A stretch of 64,000 nucleotides of DNA from the NCBI RefSeq assembly GCF_018491765.1, contig NZ_JABWCU010000007.1:62001-126000 (forward strand), read 5' to 3'. Below, one piece after another: positions 1 to 9,584 of the stretch. The notes under the pieces are model-generated. The model was not told the DNA's origin, ran no database searches, and saw only the letters and a program-made list of their open reading frames with translations. A program made the position numbers and the translations under genes. The stretch comes from Novosphingobium profundi. GTDB taxonomy: Bacteria; Pseudomonadota; Alphaproteobacteria; Sphingomonadales; Sphingomonadaceae. Positions within the stretch are counted from its first letter, which is position 1, and each line of letters begins with the position of its first letter.

Positions 1-1
1 C

Positions 2-526
2 ATCGGCTTCGGCCGCGTCGGCCGCCTCGTTGCCGACATGCTGGCGCGCCACGAACGTCCTTATATCGCGATCGACACCGATACCGACTTCATCGCCGAT
101 GGCCGCGCGGCCGGCTACCATGTCGCGTTCGGCGATGCCGGGCGCGGTGACGCGATGGAGCGCCTCGGCGCGGGCGAGGCCGCCGCCGTCATCCTCACCA
201 TGGACGTGCCGGTCACCGCGCAGCGCATCGTGCGCAAGTTGCGCCAGCAATACCCCGAATTGCCGATCATCGCGCGCGCGCGCGATGCCGAGCACGCCGC
301 CTTGCTCTACCGCGCCGGCGCGACCCATGCGGTGCCCGAGACGCTCGAAAGCTCGCTCCAGCTGTCCGAGGCCGTGCTCGTGGAAACCGGCGTGGCGATG
401 GGACCGGTGATCGCCTCGATCCATGAGAAGCGCGATGCCCTGCGCGAACAGATCATGCAACAAGGTGGACTGGCGCAGAAGCCGGCGCTGCGCTCCAGCG
501 TTCTGACCAAGCCCGAAAGCGCTTGA
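2..526 (+). CDS. KefB-type cation:proton antiporter, C-terminal NAD-binding part (partial)
   Basis: This is the 3' end of a gene entering from the left; 174 residues are visible. It opens directly in a Rossmann nucleotide-binding fold (IGFGRVGRLVADML, GxGxxG-type), followed by an acidic residue closing strand 2 (YIAIDTD) and the MDVPVTAQRIVRKLRQQYP helix-strand unit typical of TrkA-N/RCK domains. In KefB/KefC-like monovalent cation:proton antiporters this domain sits after the membrane part and gates transport. The membrane part lies outside the window. A GNAT gene follows 13 bases downstream, so they may be co-transcribed. A TrkA-type potassium channel subunit is the alternative. Confidence 0.8.
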   Translation: MGFGRVGRLVADMLARHERPYIAIDTDTDFIADGRAAGYHVAFGDAGRGDAMERLGAGEAAAVILTMDVPVTAQRIVRKLRQQYPELPIIARARDAEHAALLYRAGATHAVPETLESSLQLSEAVLVETGVAMGPVIASIHEKRDALREQIMQQGGLAQKPALRSSVLTKPESA

Positions 527-539
527 GGAAACCGGAAGC

Positions 540-980
540 ATGACGACAATCCGCCGCGCTACCCGAGCCGACTTGGACGCGATCGTCGCTCTCGAGCGCG
601 CGACCTTTCCCGAGGAAAGCTACGATCCGGTCGCCCTGCGGCAATTTCTCGACCTGTTTCCCTCTCGCTTCTTCGTAGCCGAGAGCGCGGGAGAGATCGC
701 CGGATACACACTCGGCGGGGTCGACGACGCGGGCGAGGGCTGGCTGCTCTCGCTTGGCGTTTCCCCGGCACACCAAGGCCAGCGCATCGGAACCGCGCTG
801 ATCGCCGCCGTGCTCGAGGCGCTTTGCGCGGTTCGCGTCATCCGGCTGACCGTGCTGCCCGATAACGCCCACGCGATAGCGCTTTACGAGAGAAATGGCT
901 TCACCACAGAAGCCCTCGTGAACGACTACTATGGCCCCGGCCAGCACCGTCTGGTGATGGCCCGCCTGGCACCAGGCTAA
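540..980 (+). CDS. GNAT family N-acetyltransferase
   Basis: The 146-residue protein has the GNAT layout: an N-terminal IRRATRADLDAIVALERATF strand-helix, a central LLSLGVSPAHQGQRIGTAL segment holding the acetyl-CoA-binding Q-x-x-G-x-G/A loop, and a C-terminal NAHAIALYERNGF motif as in RimI-like enzymes. It probably transfers acetyl from acetyl-CoA to an amine; the substrate is unknown. A GAGGAAAC Shine-Dalgarno-like sequence precedes the ATG, and it follows the antiporter gene closely. It resembles RimI (ribosomal S18 alanine acetyltransferase), but I cannot assign that role. Confidence 0.82.
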   Translation: MTTIRRATRADLDAIVALERATFPEESYDPVALRQFLDLFPSRFFVAESAGEIAGYTLGGVDDAGEGWLLSLGVSPAHQGQRIGTALIAAVLEALCAVRVIRLTVLPDNAHAIALYERNGFTTEALVNDYYGPGQHRLVMARLAPG

Positions 981-998
981 GCGCCCGGCCCCTCCCGA

Positions 999-1205
999 TC
1001 AGGTGTCGCTGGTCTCGACGCGCACGCAGGCACTGAACCGCCCGTCGTCATCCTGGCGATGCCAGACTTCGGCCACGTCGAACTGGATCAACTCATCGTC
1101 CACATCGAGTGCAAGATACTCCCCCATACGCGGGAGAAAATCGAACTCAGCCACCATCAACGGCTGGGCATCGTCCTCATCTGTATAGATTTCGACTGCC
1201 GGCAT
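999..1205 (-). CDS. Small acidic hypothetical protein
   Basis: A 68-residue protein starting MPAVEIYTDEDDAQP and ending RVETSDT. I chose the internal ATG because a strong AAAGGGGG ribosome-binding sequence lies just before it; the longer reading frame to 1238 lacks one. It is rich in Asp/Glu and has a beta-rich look (LMVAEFDFLPRMGEYLALD, then a VWHRQDDDGRFSACVRVE strand pair). It is convergent with the GNAT gene. No family recognised. Confidence 0.6.
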   Translation of the reverse strand: MPAVEIYTDEDDAQPLMVAEFDFLPRMGEYLALDVDDELIQFDVAEVWHRQDDDGRFSACVRVETSDT

Positions 1206-1377
1206 GGTCCCCCTTTCTGCCGCAGGAATGTCTCCCACGGCATTGAATTGATTCGCCCGGAGCCCTCCCCGACGAATCGTAGTTAAGTTAACTTATGTTA
1301 TTGAACGAGGTTCTTACAGTGATCCGCATCACGGACCTTCCCGATTTGGGGCAATTCTCGCTGCAAATAAGGGCTTG

Positions 1378-2307
1378 TCAGGAGAACTTCGGTTCGAAAA
1401 CTGACCAGCCGGTTTGGTATACAAGTCTTTCGAGCGCCATTTGTCCCAATTGCGAATTGCCGTTGCCGTTCAAGCCGGGTGACCAGACTGCAATGCTCGC
1501 AATTCCAGGCGCGACGCATAAGATCCCGCCGCCCACGCCCGATTTCCCAGGCAATCCGATCCGGTAGGCGAAGTCTCCCGAGTTGTCGTAATGTCCGCAA
1601 GACATCATCAGCGCATTGATCCGGCGCGCGCGGCGCTCGGTCACGAAACGGCGCCCTTCCACCCGCCCGCCGTCCATGAGGTAGCGTCCGGCCATCGCCA
1701 ACTGGCGGCACGACATCGAAAGCGCGCAAAAATGGAAATAGGTCCCCAGCACTTTGGCGACGTCGCCGCGAACGGTACCGAAGGCGCGCATGTAATTGGC
1801 CAGCGCCATGTTGGTGAAGCCGGTCTCCTGCTCGGCTCGCGCGACCTCCTCATCGATACGGATCGTCTCGTCACTGGCCAGTTCGCGCACAAAACGCAGC
1901 ATCTGCCCGATTGCCTCGCGCGGTTCGAGATGCCCGAGCAGCACGTCGGTGACCACGATGGCCCCGGCATTGATAAAGGGATTGCGCGGCCGGCCGCGCT
2001 CGCTTTCGAGTTGCACGATCGAATTGAACGCCGAGCCCGAGGGCTCTCGGCCCACCCGCGTCCATAACTGGTCCCCCACCGCGCCGATCGCCAGTGTCAA
2101 TGCGAAGACCTTCGAGATGGACTGGATCGAAAACGGCTCTTCGGCGTCGCCCGCGACGTGAACCGATCCGTCACGCAGCACCACGGCCATGCCGAAGCGT
2201 TCGGGCGCAATGGCTGCCAACGGCGCAATGTAGTCCGCGACTTTCCCCCGCTCGGTCTCGCGGGCCATGGCCCCGGCGATGTCCTCGACAATCTGCGTGA
2301 TATCCAT
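1378..2307 (-). CDS. glsA: Glutaminase A
   Basis: A 309-residue protein of the usual glutaminase length, hydrolysing glutamine to glutamate and ammonia in the cytosol. It has the serine-beta-lactamase-like fold with the S-x-x-K pair in [12 protein letters not shown] (Ser63/Lys66), the [12 protein letters not shown] substrate segment, [10 protein letters not shown], and ANYMRAFG. The C-terminal [14 protein letters not shown] segment is also typical. The start ATG has AGGCAAG upstream. It is preceded by an acyltransferase gene on the same strand, 39 bases away. All family hallmarks are present. Confidence 0.93.
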   Translation of the reverse strand: MDITQIVEDIAGAMARETERGKVADYIAPLAAIAPERFGMAVVLRDGSVHVAGDAEEPFSIQSISKVFALTLAIGAVGDQLWTRVGREPSGSAFNSIVQLESERGRPRNPFINAGAIVVTDVLLGHLEPREAIGQMLRFVRELASDETIRIDEEVARAEQETGFTNMALANYMRAFGTVRGDVAKVLGTYFHFCALSMSCRQLAMAGRYLMDGGRVEGRRFVTERRARRINALMMSCGHYDNSGDFAYRIGLPGKSGVGGGILCVAPGIASIAVWSPGLNGNGNSQLGQMALERLVYQTGWSVFEPKFS

Positions 2308-2346
2308 GGCTTGCCTGCTCGCATAAGCCGCGCTCGCCCACCAGCC

Positions 2347-3483
2347 CTATTCCGCCAATGAAGTTGCGCGACCCGCATCCCCCGAACCGCCTCGCCCCCC
2401 GATCCAATGCCGACGCACCTTCTTTGGAGGTCCCAGAAGCACGTCGGCACGCTTGCGAAGGAACCGCGTCAAAGGTTTCTCGACACATTGATGGAACACG
2501 AGCCCGACCAGGGCCGACAGGAGGAGCATGACCAGGACCATCGCCACCAGACCGGCGACACCGCCATTTAGCCCACTTACCTTCCAGAGCTTGCCCACAC
2601 CCTGCAGGATGAAAGGATGGAGCAAATAGATGGAATAGCTCGCATCGCCATGACGCTGGAGCCACCCTGCCCGCAAGCTGCGCCCTTGGCGATCGAGCGC
2701 CACCGCGCCCAGCACGATCGCCCCGGCCGCCGCCGCACTGACGAGCCCTGCATGCGCCAGGCCCCGCGGCACGAGCACGAGGTCAAGGACGACAAGGCCC
2801 ACGCCCCCCAGAACGAGCACGCTTTGCGCCCGGCCGACGGACAAGACATGACGATCCGACGCCCGCGCCACGATCATACCCAGCGCGAAAGCAAGAACGA
2901 TGTCCTGCCCCCAATATCCCAACAGCCCACCCGCTCCGCGCAGTTGCGCGAGCCAGACGAGGCCGATGGCCGCGCTCGCCAGAACGACGCGCACGCTTTT
3001 GCGCGCCAGCAGGCACAGGCTGAAGAGCGCGTAGAACGTCATCTCGTAGTTGAGCGTCCAGCCGACGACCACGATCGGCTTGGTCACCTCTCCACCGGGC
3101 TGGATGTCCGGCAAGAACGCCAGCGACGTGAGCAGCATTTCGGGCGAGAGGGCATCGCGGTTGAAAAGCTGAAAACCGACACCCAGCGCCGTAGCGGCCA
3201 CCAGCGTGACGAGCCAGTAGATCGGCACGATGCGCACGATCCGGTGCACGGCAAAACGCAGCGAGCCGGGATTCCGCGCATCGGTGGTCGCAACCATGAT
3301 GAAGCCGGAAATGACGAAGAAAATCTCCACCCCGCGCGCGCCGAGCGCAGGTGGTTCGGGCATCCACCCGACCGCGGTGTAGTGCGCCAGGTTGTTGAGG
3401 ACATGATGGCACACCACCATGTAGGCCGCGAGCGCGCGCAGCACCTGCACATTGGCGAAGTTCGATCCGGAAGGTCTGTCCAC
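2347..3483 (-). CDS. Acyltransferase 3 family membrane protein
   Basis: A polytopic inner-membrane acyltransferase of the OafA/NodX type that would transfer acyl groups (often acetyl) to surface carbohydrates. The family signature is clear: VQVLRALAAYMVVCHH near the N-terminus with the catalytic-type His, GVEIFFVISGFIM, and R-x-x-RI-x-P-x-YW (RIVRIVPIYWLV). About ten hydrophobic segments follow, ending in a basic tail. I place the start at a GTG (3483), which gives MDRPSGSNFANVQ, matching family N-termini; an ATG at 3582 would add 33 low-quality residues. The acceptor is unknown and no polysaccharide cluster is adjacent. Confidence 0.82.
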   Translation of the reverse strand: MDRPSGSNFANVQVLRALAAYMVVCHHVLNNLAHYTAVGWMPEPPALGARGVEIFFVISGFIMVATTDARNPGSLRFAVHRIVRIVPIYWLVTLVAATALGVGFQLFNRDALSPEMLLTSLAFLPDIQPGGEVTKPIVVVGWTLNYEMTFYALFSLCLLARKSVRVVLASAAIGLVWLAQLRGAGGLLGYWGQDIVLAFALGMIVARASDRHVLSVGRAQSVLVLGGVGLVVLDLVLVPRGLAHAGLVSAAAAGAIVLGAVALDRQGRSLRAGWLQRHGDASYSIYLLHPFILQGVGKLWKVSGLNGGVAGLVAMVLVMLLLSALVGLVFHQCVEKPLTRFLRKRADVLLGPPKKVRRHWIGGRGGSGDAGRATSLAE

Positions 3484-3635
3484 CCGCCTGGTCCCCGCGA
3501 CGACGGGTCGATGCACCGTCAGGTGTGAGGATAGCGCAGAGCCCAAGCGGCCAGAGCCAAACTGGAGCCGGTTCGGAGGCAATAGCTTTTGTGGCCAGGA
3601 TTACGCTTCATCACCGGTGGATCAGCGCAAGCTTC

Positions 3636-3678
3636 GGAAGGCCCGGCGCATGTCGCAAAAGCGCGCGCCGGGCCTTCC
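3636..3678 (-). terminator. Terminator-like hairpin downstream of alaS
   Basis: A perfect 14-bp inverted repeat (GGAAGGCCCGGCGC at 3636-3649 with its complement at 3665-3678) lies 10 bases beyond the alaS stop codon on the minus strand. There is no long U-tract after it, as is common in GC-rich alphaproteobacteria, so the type of termination is inferred. Confidence 0.65.
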
Positions 3679-3688
3679 CGAATCCGGA

Positions 3689-6346
3689 TCAGCCAGCGAG
3701 AGCGGCCTTGACCGCGGCGATCGCCTCGGCGCCCTTTGCACCATCGGGGCCACCGCCTTGAGCCATGTCGGCGCGGCCACCGCCGCCCTTGCCGCCCATG
3801 GCTGCCACACCCACGCGCACGAGGTCGACGGCCGAGGCCTTGTCGGTGAGGTCGTCCGTAACCGCCACGGCGATCGCGCCCTTGCCCTCGTTGACCGCCA
3901 CGATGGCCGCCACGCCCGAGCCCATGCGCTGCTTGGCCTGGTCGAGCAGCCCGCGCAGTTCCTTGGGGTCAAGGCCTTCGAGCACCTGTCCCGAGAAGGT
4001 CATGCCGTTGATGTCCTCGTCGGCCGGGCCCGAAGCCGCACCGCCGCCGCCAAGCGCGAGCGCCTTCTTGGCTTCGGCGAGTTCGCGTTCGAGCTTCTTG
4101 CGCTCGTCGAGCAAGGCGATAACGCGCGCCTCGACCTCATCGGGTGTCGTGCGCAGCGCCGAAGCCGTCGCCTTGAGCGCGTCCTCGCGCGCGACGAACC
4201 ACTGACGCGCACCTTCGCCGGTCAGTGCCTCGATACGGCGCACGCCCGAGGAGACCGCGCTTTCCGACACGATGCGGAACACGCCGATGTCACCCGTCGC
4301 GTTGACGTGGGTGCCACCGCACAGCTCGACCGAGTACGAGCGCTTGCCGTTGGGGCGGCCCATCGAGAGCACGCGGACTTCGTCGCCGTACTTTTCGCCG
4401 AAGAGCGCCATGGCACCTGCCTCGATGGCGTCGTCGGGGGTCATCAGGCGGGTCATGACGGCTTCGTTGCCGCGAATCTCCGCGTTCACCTCGGCCTCGA
4501 TCGCGGCGATGTCCTCGTCCGAGAGCGCCTTGGGATGCGAGAAGTCGAAACGCAGGCGTTCGGGCGCAACCATCGAGCCCTTCTGCGTCACGTGATCGCC
4601 GAGACGATCGCGCAGCGCCTGATGCAGGAGGTGCGTGGCCGAGTGGTTGGCGCGGATCGCATCGCGGCGCGCAACGTCGACCGAGAGCAGGACCGAATCG
4701 CCCAGCTTGATCGTGCCGGCCTCGACGGTGCCCGACATGGCGTGGAGACGGCCGAGCGGCTTGGCCGTGTCGGCGATCGCGATCTTGAGGTCGCTGCCCG
4801 GAAGCGCGCCGGTGATCGTGCCGGCATCGCCGACCTGGCCACCCGATTCGCCATAGAACGGGGTCTGGTTGGTGAGCACCGTGACGGCGTCGCCGGCCTT
4901 GGCCTCGCTCACTTCCTTGCCATCGACGAGCAGCGCCACGACGCGGCCCTCGCCGGTGGTGGCGGTGTAGCCGGTGAACTCGCTGGCGCCTTCGCGCTCG
5001 GCGATGTCGTACCAGATCTCGGCGTCGGCGGCCTGTCCCGACCCCTTCCACGCGGCGCGTGCGGCGGCCTTCTGCTGCGCCATCGCGGACTGGAAGCCTT
5101 CCTCGTCGACCGTGATGCCGCGCGGGCGCAGCGCATCGACGGTGAGGTCATAGGGGAAGCCGTAGGTGTCGTAGAGCTTGAACGCAGTCTCGCCCGCGAG
5201 CGTCGCACCCTCGCCCATGTCGCCGGTCGCCTCGTCGAGGAGCTTCAGGCCATTCGAAAGCGTGCGGCGGAACTGGATTTCCTCGCGCTCGAGGGTTTCC
5301 TCGATCAGCGGCTGCGCGCGGCCGAGTTCGGGGAAGGCCTGGCCCATCTCGGCGACGAGCGCGGGCACGAGGCGGTGCATCAGAGGGTCCTTGGCGCCGA
5401 GCAGGTGCGCGTGGCGCATGGCACGGCGCATGATGCGGCGAAGCACGTAGCCACGGCCCTCGTTCGAGGGGAGCACGCCGTCGGCCAGGAGGAAGCTGGT
5501 CGAACGCAAGTGATCGGCGATCACGCGGTGGCTGGCGCGGGTCTCGCCCTCGGCCTTGACGCCGGTGAGGTTTTCGGACGCCGCGATCAGGTTGCGGAAG
5601 AGGTCGATGTCGTAGTTGTCATGCTGCCCTTGCATGACCGCGGCGAGGCGCTCGAGGCCCATGCCGGTGTCGATCGAGGGGCGCGGCAGGTTGCCGACGA
5701 TCTCGCCCGCGGCCTGCTCGAACTGCATGAAGACGAGATTCCAGATCTCGATGAAGCGGTCGCCGTCCTCTTCCGGCGAACCCGGAGGGCCGCCCCAGAT
5801 GTGGTCGCCATGGTCGAAGAAGATTTCCGAGCACGGACCGCACGGGCCGTCATCGCCCATCGACCAGAAGTTGTCCTTGGTCGGGATGCGGATGATGCGA
5901 TCATCGCTGAGCCCGGCGATCTTCTTCCACAAGTCGAACGCCTCGTCGTCGGTGTGGTAGACGGTGACGAGCAGCTTTTCCTTGGCAAGGCCCCACTCCT
6001 TGGTGAGCAGGCCCCAGGCGTTGGTGATCGCCTCTTCCTTGAAATAGTCGCCGAACGAGAAGTTGCCGAGCATCTCGAAGAAGGTGTGGTGGCGCGCGGT
6101 GTAGCCGACGTTGTCGAGGTCGTTATGCTTGCCGCCTGCGCGTACGCACTTCTGCGAGGAGGTCGCGCGCGAATAGTCGCGCTTTTCCTGGCCGGTAAAT
6201 ACGTTCTTGAACGGGACCATGCCGGCGTTCACGAACATCAGCGTCGGGTCGTTGTAGGGGACCAGCGGCGCGGACTGGACAGGCGTGTGCCCCTTCGACG
6301 CAAAGTAGTCGAGAAAGGACCGGCGGATATCGTTCGTCGTCTGCAT
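3689..6346 (-). CDS. alaS: Alanyl-tRNA synthetase
   Basis: An 885-residue class II synthetase charging tRNA-Ala. Seen in order: the N-terminal catalytic core ([20 protein letters not shown], then [16 protein letters not shown]), the tRNA recognition region, the editing domain with the zinc/active-site HSATHLLH and CGGTH motifs, and the C-terminal oligomerisation domain with a coiled coil ([20 protein letters not shown]) and a Gly/Ala-rich end. Length matches bacterial AlaS. It stands alone, with a hairpin after its stop. No missing key residue. Confidence 0.97.
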   Translation of the reverse strand: MQTTNDIRRSFLDYFASKGHTPVQSAPLVPYNDPTLMFVNAGMVPFKNVFTGQEKRDYSRATSSQKCVRAGGKHNDLDNVGYTARHHTFFEMLGNFSFGDYFKEEAITNAWGLLTKEWGLAKEKLLVTVYHTDDEAFDLWKKIAGLSDDRIIRIPTKDNFWSMGDDGPCGPCSEIFFDHGDHIWGGPPGSPEEDGDRFIEIWNLVFMQFEQAAGEIVGNLPRPSIDTGMGLERLAAVMQGQHDNYDIDLFRNLIAASENLTGVKAEGETRASHRVIADHLRSTSFLLADGVLPSNEGRGYVLRRIMRRAMRHAHLLGAKDPLMHRLVPALVAEMGQAFPELGRAQPLIEETLEREEIQFRRTLSNGLKLLDEATGDMGEGATLAGETAFKLYDTYGFPYDLTVDALRPRGITVDEEGFQSAMAQQKAAARAAWKGSGQAADAEIWYDIAEREGASEFTGYTATTGEGRVVALLVDGKEVSEAKAGDAVTVLTNQTPFYGESGGQVGDAGTITGALPGSDLKIAIADTAKPLGRLHAMSGTVEAGTIKLGDSVLLSVDVARRDAIRANHSATHLLHQALRDRLGDHVTQKGSMVAPERLRFDFSHPKALSDEDIAAIEAEVNAEIRGNEAVMTRLMTPDDAIEAGAMALFGEKYGDEVRVLSMGRPNGKRSYSVELCGGTHVNATGDIGVFRIVSESAVSSGVRRIEALTGEGARQWFVAREDALKATASALRTTPDEVEARVIALLDERKKLERELAEAKKALALGGGGAASGPADEDINGMTFSGQVLEGLDPKELRGLLDQAKQRMGSGVAAIVAVNEGKGAIAVAVTDDLTDKASAVDLVRVGVAAMGGKGGGGRADMAQGGGPDGAKGAEAIAAVKAALAG

Positions 6347-6444
6347 AAGCGCGCCGATAAGCTACGCGCGCGCGGGGCACAAGACGCTTGGTGCGGTCAG
6401 TGTGTTCGATTTCGGCGATGAAACGCGCAAGTGTGTCCGCCTGG

Positions 6445-7719
6445 CTACTGCGGATCGCGCACGAAGTAGCTCGCGAGTTCGACATGGGTGGACCACCGGA
6501 ACTGGCCGACGGGGCGCAGTTCGACGAGACGGAAGCCCGCTTCGATCAGCCGCGCGCCATCGCGCGACCAGCTCGACGGGTTGCACGAAATGTACACCAC
6601 GCGATGGACCGAGCTGTCGGCGATGCACTCCACCTGTTCGCGCGCGCCGGCACGCGGGGGGTCGAGGACAACCGCCTCGAACTTGGAGAGTTCGTCAGCC
6701 TGGAGCGGGTTGCGGAACAAGTCGCGGTGTGCGCTGAACACCGGGCGCTGGGCGCGGTCAGCACCGTGCTTGCAGGCCAGGTGCACATCGCGTGCGGCTT
6801 CGGCGGCGAAGACCTTGCAGGTGGGGCTGGCCAGCGCGAGCGCGAAAGTGCCGAGGCCCGAAAAGAGATCGGCGACGCTGACCGCACCCTCGAGCCATTC
6901 GCGCGCGGCGGCGACGAGCGCCTCCTCGCCGTCCTTGGTCGCCTGCAGGAAGCTGCCCGGCGGGAACGGCACCGGCGTCTCACCCAGCGTCACGGTGACG
7001 GGCGCGGGCTCCCACACGGTTTCGTAGCCATAGCCGCCGTCCATCGTCAGGCGCGCGAGGCCATGATCCTTGGCGAAGTCCAGCATCGCCTCGGTCGCGG
7101 CGAGGCCCTCGGCCGTCAACCCCTTGACGCCAAGGTCCACCCCCTGGTCGACAAGCGTCATCTCGATATCGCAGGCCATGCGCGGCAGGTCCGCTTTCGA
7201 GGGCTTGGCCGACCGCCCGCGCGGCCCCTTTCTGGCGGGAGCCGCCTTGCCCATGGTGATGAGCAGCTTGCGCAAGGGGCCCAGCAGCACGGTGATTTCG
7301 GGCACGAGGACCGGGCATTCCTCCAGCTCGACCAGTCGGTGCGACTTCGCCTCGCGAAAACCGATGGCGATGCGCCCGCCCGAGCTTTCGGCGCGCAACG
7401 AAGCGCGGCGACGCGCGCCCGGCGGCGAGAGATAGGGCGCGGCGATGCGCTCGGCACCCAGTTCCTGCGAGGAGGAGGCGTTGGCGACCCGGCTCTCGAC
7501 GAAGGCTTCCAGCGTCTCCTCGTCAAGCTGCTGCAGCTGGCACCCCCCGCAGCGTCCGAAGTGGCGGCAGGCAGGCTCGACGTGGTGTGGCCCCCATTCG
7601 AGCGTGCCGTCGGCCCGCAGCACGTCGCCGGGAGCGGCGCCCCAGGCAAAGCGCCCCGAGGCGGTCACACCGTCGCCCTTGGAGGCGATTCGCAGGATTT
7701 CTTCGTTCAGATCGGTCAC
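6445..7719 (-). CDS. Class I SAM-dependent RNA methyltransferase (TrmA/RlmD type, 5-methyluridine)
   Basis: A 424-residue RNA m5U methyltransferase. The [4Fe-4S] cluster motif C-x5-CGGC (CRHFGRCGGCQLQQ) is near the N-terminus, followed by the SAM-binding DLFSGLGTFALAL, the VLDPPRAGA motif and the catalytic cysteine in YISCNPSSWSRD. Enzymes of this type modify U54 of tRNA or 23S rRNA uridines; the target cannot be told from sequence alone. The start is a GTG at 7719 that overlaps the upstream stop in a GTGA, indicating translational coupling with the NAD(P)HX repair gene. An in-frame extension to 8049 is antisense-like filler. Confidence 0.9.
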   Translation of the reverse strand: MTDLNEEILRIASKGDGVTASGRFAWGAAPGDVLRADGTLEWGPHHVEPACRHFGRCGGCQLQQLDEETLEAFVESRVANASSSQELGAERIAAPYLSPPGARRRASLRAESSGGRIAIGFREAKSHRLVELEECPVLVPEITVLLGPLRKLLITMGKAAPARKGPRGRSAKPSKADLPRMACDIEMTLVDQGVDLGVKGLTAEGLAATEAMLDFAKDHGLARLTMDGGYGYETVWEPAPVTVTLGETPVPFPPGSFLQATKDGEEALVAAAREWLEGAVSVADLFSGLGTFALALASPTCKVFAAEAARDVHLACKHGADRAQRPVFSAHRDLFRNPLQADELSKFEAVVLDPPRAGAREQVECIADSSVHRVVYISCNPSSWSRDGARLIEAGFRLVELRPVGQFRWSTHVELASYFVRDPQ

Positions 7720-9116
7720 AGACAGGCCGCTAGCGCAGCCGGTAGGGCTTGGGCAAGCTGACTTGCGGTAAAGGCTGGCGGACAAAGCCGCGCCGCCTCG
7801 CCATGAAGCCAGACACCCTGGCAGGCCGCCGCGAAGGGATCGCACCCGGTGGCGGCCCGGCTGGCGATGGCCCCCGCCAACACGTCTCCGGTGCCCGCCG
7901 TCGAAAGCCAGGCAGAAGCGCGCGGCGCGCAGGCGAGGCGACCGTCGGGCCCCGCGATCACGGTGTCGGGCCCCTTGGCGACCACCACCATGCCGCTCGC
8001 CCGTGCCAGCGCGCGGGCGCGTTCGACACGCGTGGCCCCTTCCCCGCAATCGAAAGCGCGTTCCAGCGCGACCAGTTCGCCCTCGTGCGGCGTGGCGATC
8101 AACGGCGCGGTGCGTTCGGCGAGGAGACGCGGTCCCAGCAGCACCAGCGCGTCGGCGTCGAGCACGAGCGGCACCGGGTCGGCCAGCGCCACCGCCAGCT
8201 TCTCGCGCGCGGCCGCATCACGGCCGAGGCCGGGGCCGATCAGCACGGCCGCATTGCGATGGTCGGCGAGCAGTTCCGAGACCGGCCCCGTCTCGACCAC
8301 CAGATCGGGCGGACAGTTGCGCTTGCTCTCGGCGAAGAGTTTGACATAGCCCGCTCCGGCCCCTTGCGCCGCCGTACTGGCCAGAATTGCCGCTCCCGGC
8401 ATCGCCCCGCCGACGACGGCGAGCAACCCCCGCGTATACTTGTGCACGTGCGCCGAAGGGCCCGAAATCGTCGGCCGCGCGATGCGCTGCGCAGCCTCCC
8501 TGACCGGTTCCACCCCGATCGGCACCAGGCGCAGCGCGCCCATCCGCGCGCAGGCTGGCATCAGGAAATGCGCGAATTTCCATGCACCGAGTGCCAGTGT
8601 CAGGCGGTAGTCGAGCAACCCTTCGTTGAGCACGAGGCCGGAATCGGTTGCCACGCCGCTCGGCAGATCGATCGCGATCGCCTTGCGGTGGCTGGCGGCA
8701 AGACGCTGGAGCAGATCGACGTGGGGCGACTCGAGCGGGCGCGAAAGACCGCTGCCGAACAGGCAGTCGACGAAGACCTCGCCGCGCGGCAGCGCATCAT
8801 CCGGACCGAGCACGGGCCCCGTGTAGAGCGCGCGTGCCGCCCGCGCCGCGTCGGTCGCAGGCGCCTTCGCCGCCACGACCGCAACCTTGCCGCCGCGCTC
8901 GAGGATGGCCTGGGCGATCACGTAGCCATCGCCGCCGTTGTTGCCGGGGCCGGCCAGCACGGTGACCGCGTGGCCACCCGAGAGGCGCCAGACCCATTGC
9001 GCCGCCCCGCGCCCGGCCCGCTGCATCAGCGCATCGACTCCTGTACCTGCCTCGATCAGGCGGTCTTCGGCTTCGCGCATCTGGCGGGCGGTGAGAATCT
9101 GGTCAGGACTTTGCAT
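7716..9116 (-). CDS. nnr: Bifunctional NAD(P)H-hydrate epimerase / ADP-dependent dehydratase
   Basis: A 466-residue repair enzyme that restores damaged NAD(P)HX. The N-terminal epimerase half (YjeF_N, about 1-210) carries GPGNNGGDGYVIAQ and the CLFGSGLSRP segment. The C-terminal dehydratase half (ribokinase-like, about 220-466) carries HVHKYTRGLLAVVGG, VLDADAL and the nucleotide-binding STAGTGDVLAGAI. Full-length fusion as in E. coli YjeF. It overlaps the downstream methyltransferase by 4 bases and the upstream lipoprotein gene by 14, so three genes form one transcription unit. Confidence 0.94.
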   Translation of the reverse strand: MQSPDQILTARQMREAEDRLIEAGTGVDALMQRAGRGAAQWVWRLSGGHAVTVLAGPGNNGGDGYVIAQAILERGGKVAVVAAKAPATDAARAARALYTGPVLGPDDALPRGEVFVDCLFGSGLSRPLESPHVDLLQRLAASHRKAIAIDLPSGVATDSGLVLNEGLLDYRLTLALGAWKFAHFLMPACARMGALRLVPIGVEPVREAAQRIARPTISGPSAHVHKYTRGLLAVVGGAMPGAAILASTAAQGAGAGYVKLFAESKRNCPPDLVVETGPVSELLADHRNAAVLIGPGLGRDAAAREKLAVALADPVPLVLDADALVLLGPRLLAERTAPLIATPHEGELVALERAFDCGEGATRVERARALARASGMVVVAKGPDTVIAGPDGRLACAPRASAWLSTAGTGDVLAGAIASRAATGCDPFAAACQGVWLHGEAARLCPPAFTASQLAQALPAALAACL

Positions 9117-9489
9117 TCCTCGGGTTTAACGCTTTCACCGTCACGGGGAAGAGATAGCGGTCGGTACCCACGCGCACTTCGAGCTGGTCGCCCTCGAGCC
9201 GCGTCACCGCGCGGTCGGCCCCGTCGCTAGGCTTGAGGCCCGAGCCGTCGGTCTCCACATCGAAGCGGCGAAAGCCGCCATCGGGATGATGGACGACGAG
9301 CACGAGGCCAGTGCCGGTCTTATCGCGCTCGACCGCGCAGACGGGCTTCATCGCGTCCGAACCGGCCAACGCGCAGGCGATGGTCTCACCGCCTTGCGCC
9401 GCCGCCGGTGGTTCCTGCGCGCCCGAGCACGCGGCCAGGGGCAGGACCATCCAAAGAGGGAGCGAGCGGGAGACGTGGAAACGGCGCAT
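9103..9489 (-). CDS. Small predicted lipoprotein
   Basis: A 128-residue protein starting MRRFHVSRSLPLWM with a short signal peptide ending in a lipobox (LPLAACSG), so lipidation at the Cys is likely. The mature part is beta-rich (VCAVERDKTGTGLVLVVHH, then RRFDVETDGSG) and ends in RYLFPVTVKALNPRNAKS. An upstream in-frame ATG at 9531 would add 14 residues before the signal; I prefer 9489, which puts the basic residues at the N-terminus. It overlaps nnr by 14 bases. No named family recognised. Confidence 0.7.
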   Translation of the reverse strand: MRRFHVSRSLPLWMVLPLAACSGAQEPPAAAQGGETIACALAGSDAMKPVCAVERDKTGTGLVLVVHHPDGGFRRFDVETDGSGLKPSDGADRAVTRLEGDQLEVRVGTDRYLFPVTVKALNPRNAKS

Positions 9490-9584
9490 GCCTTTTGCTG
9501 ACAGGCCGAGGGCCGAGCGACAAGTGCGCATGCACCTGCCGCTCCTGATCGGGACACCTTCGGCAAGGCACCCCGGCTGCGCGT

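Noticed and set aside
2617..3528. Long plus-strand frame (303 codons) opposite the acyltransferase gene
   Set aside because: Composition is random Arg/His/Asp/Gln-rich, there is no ribosome-binding site, and the opposite strand carries a clear acyltransferase.
3452..6421. 989-codon plus-strand frame opposite alaS
   Set aside because: It is an antisense frame kept open by high GC; alaS on the minus strand has every family motif.
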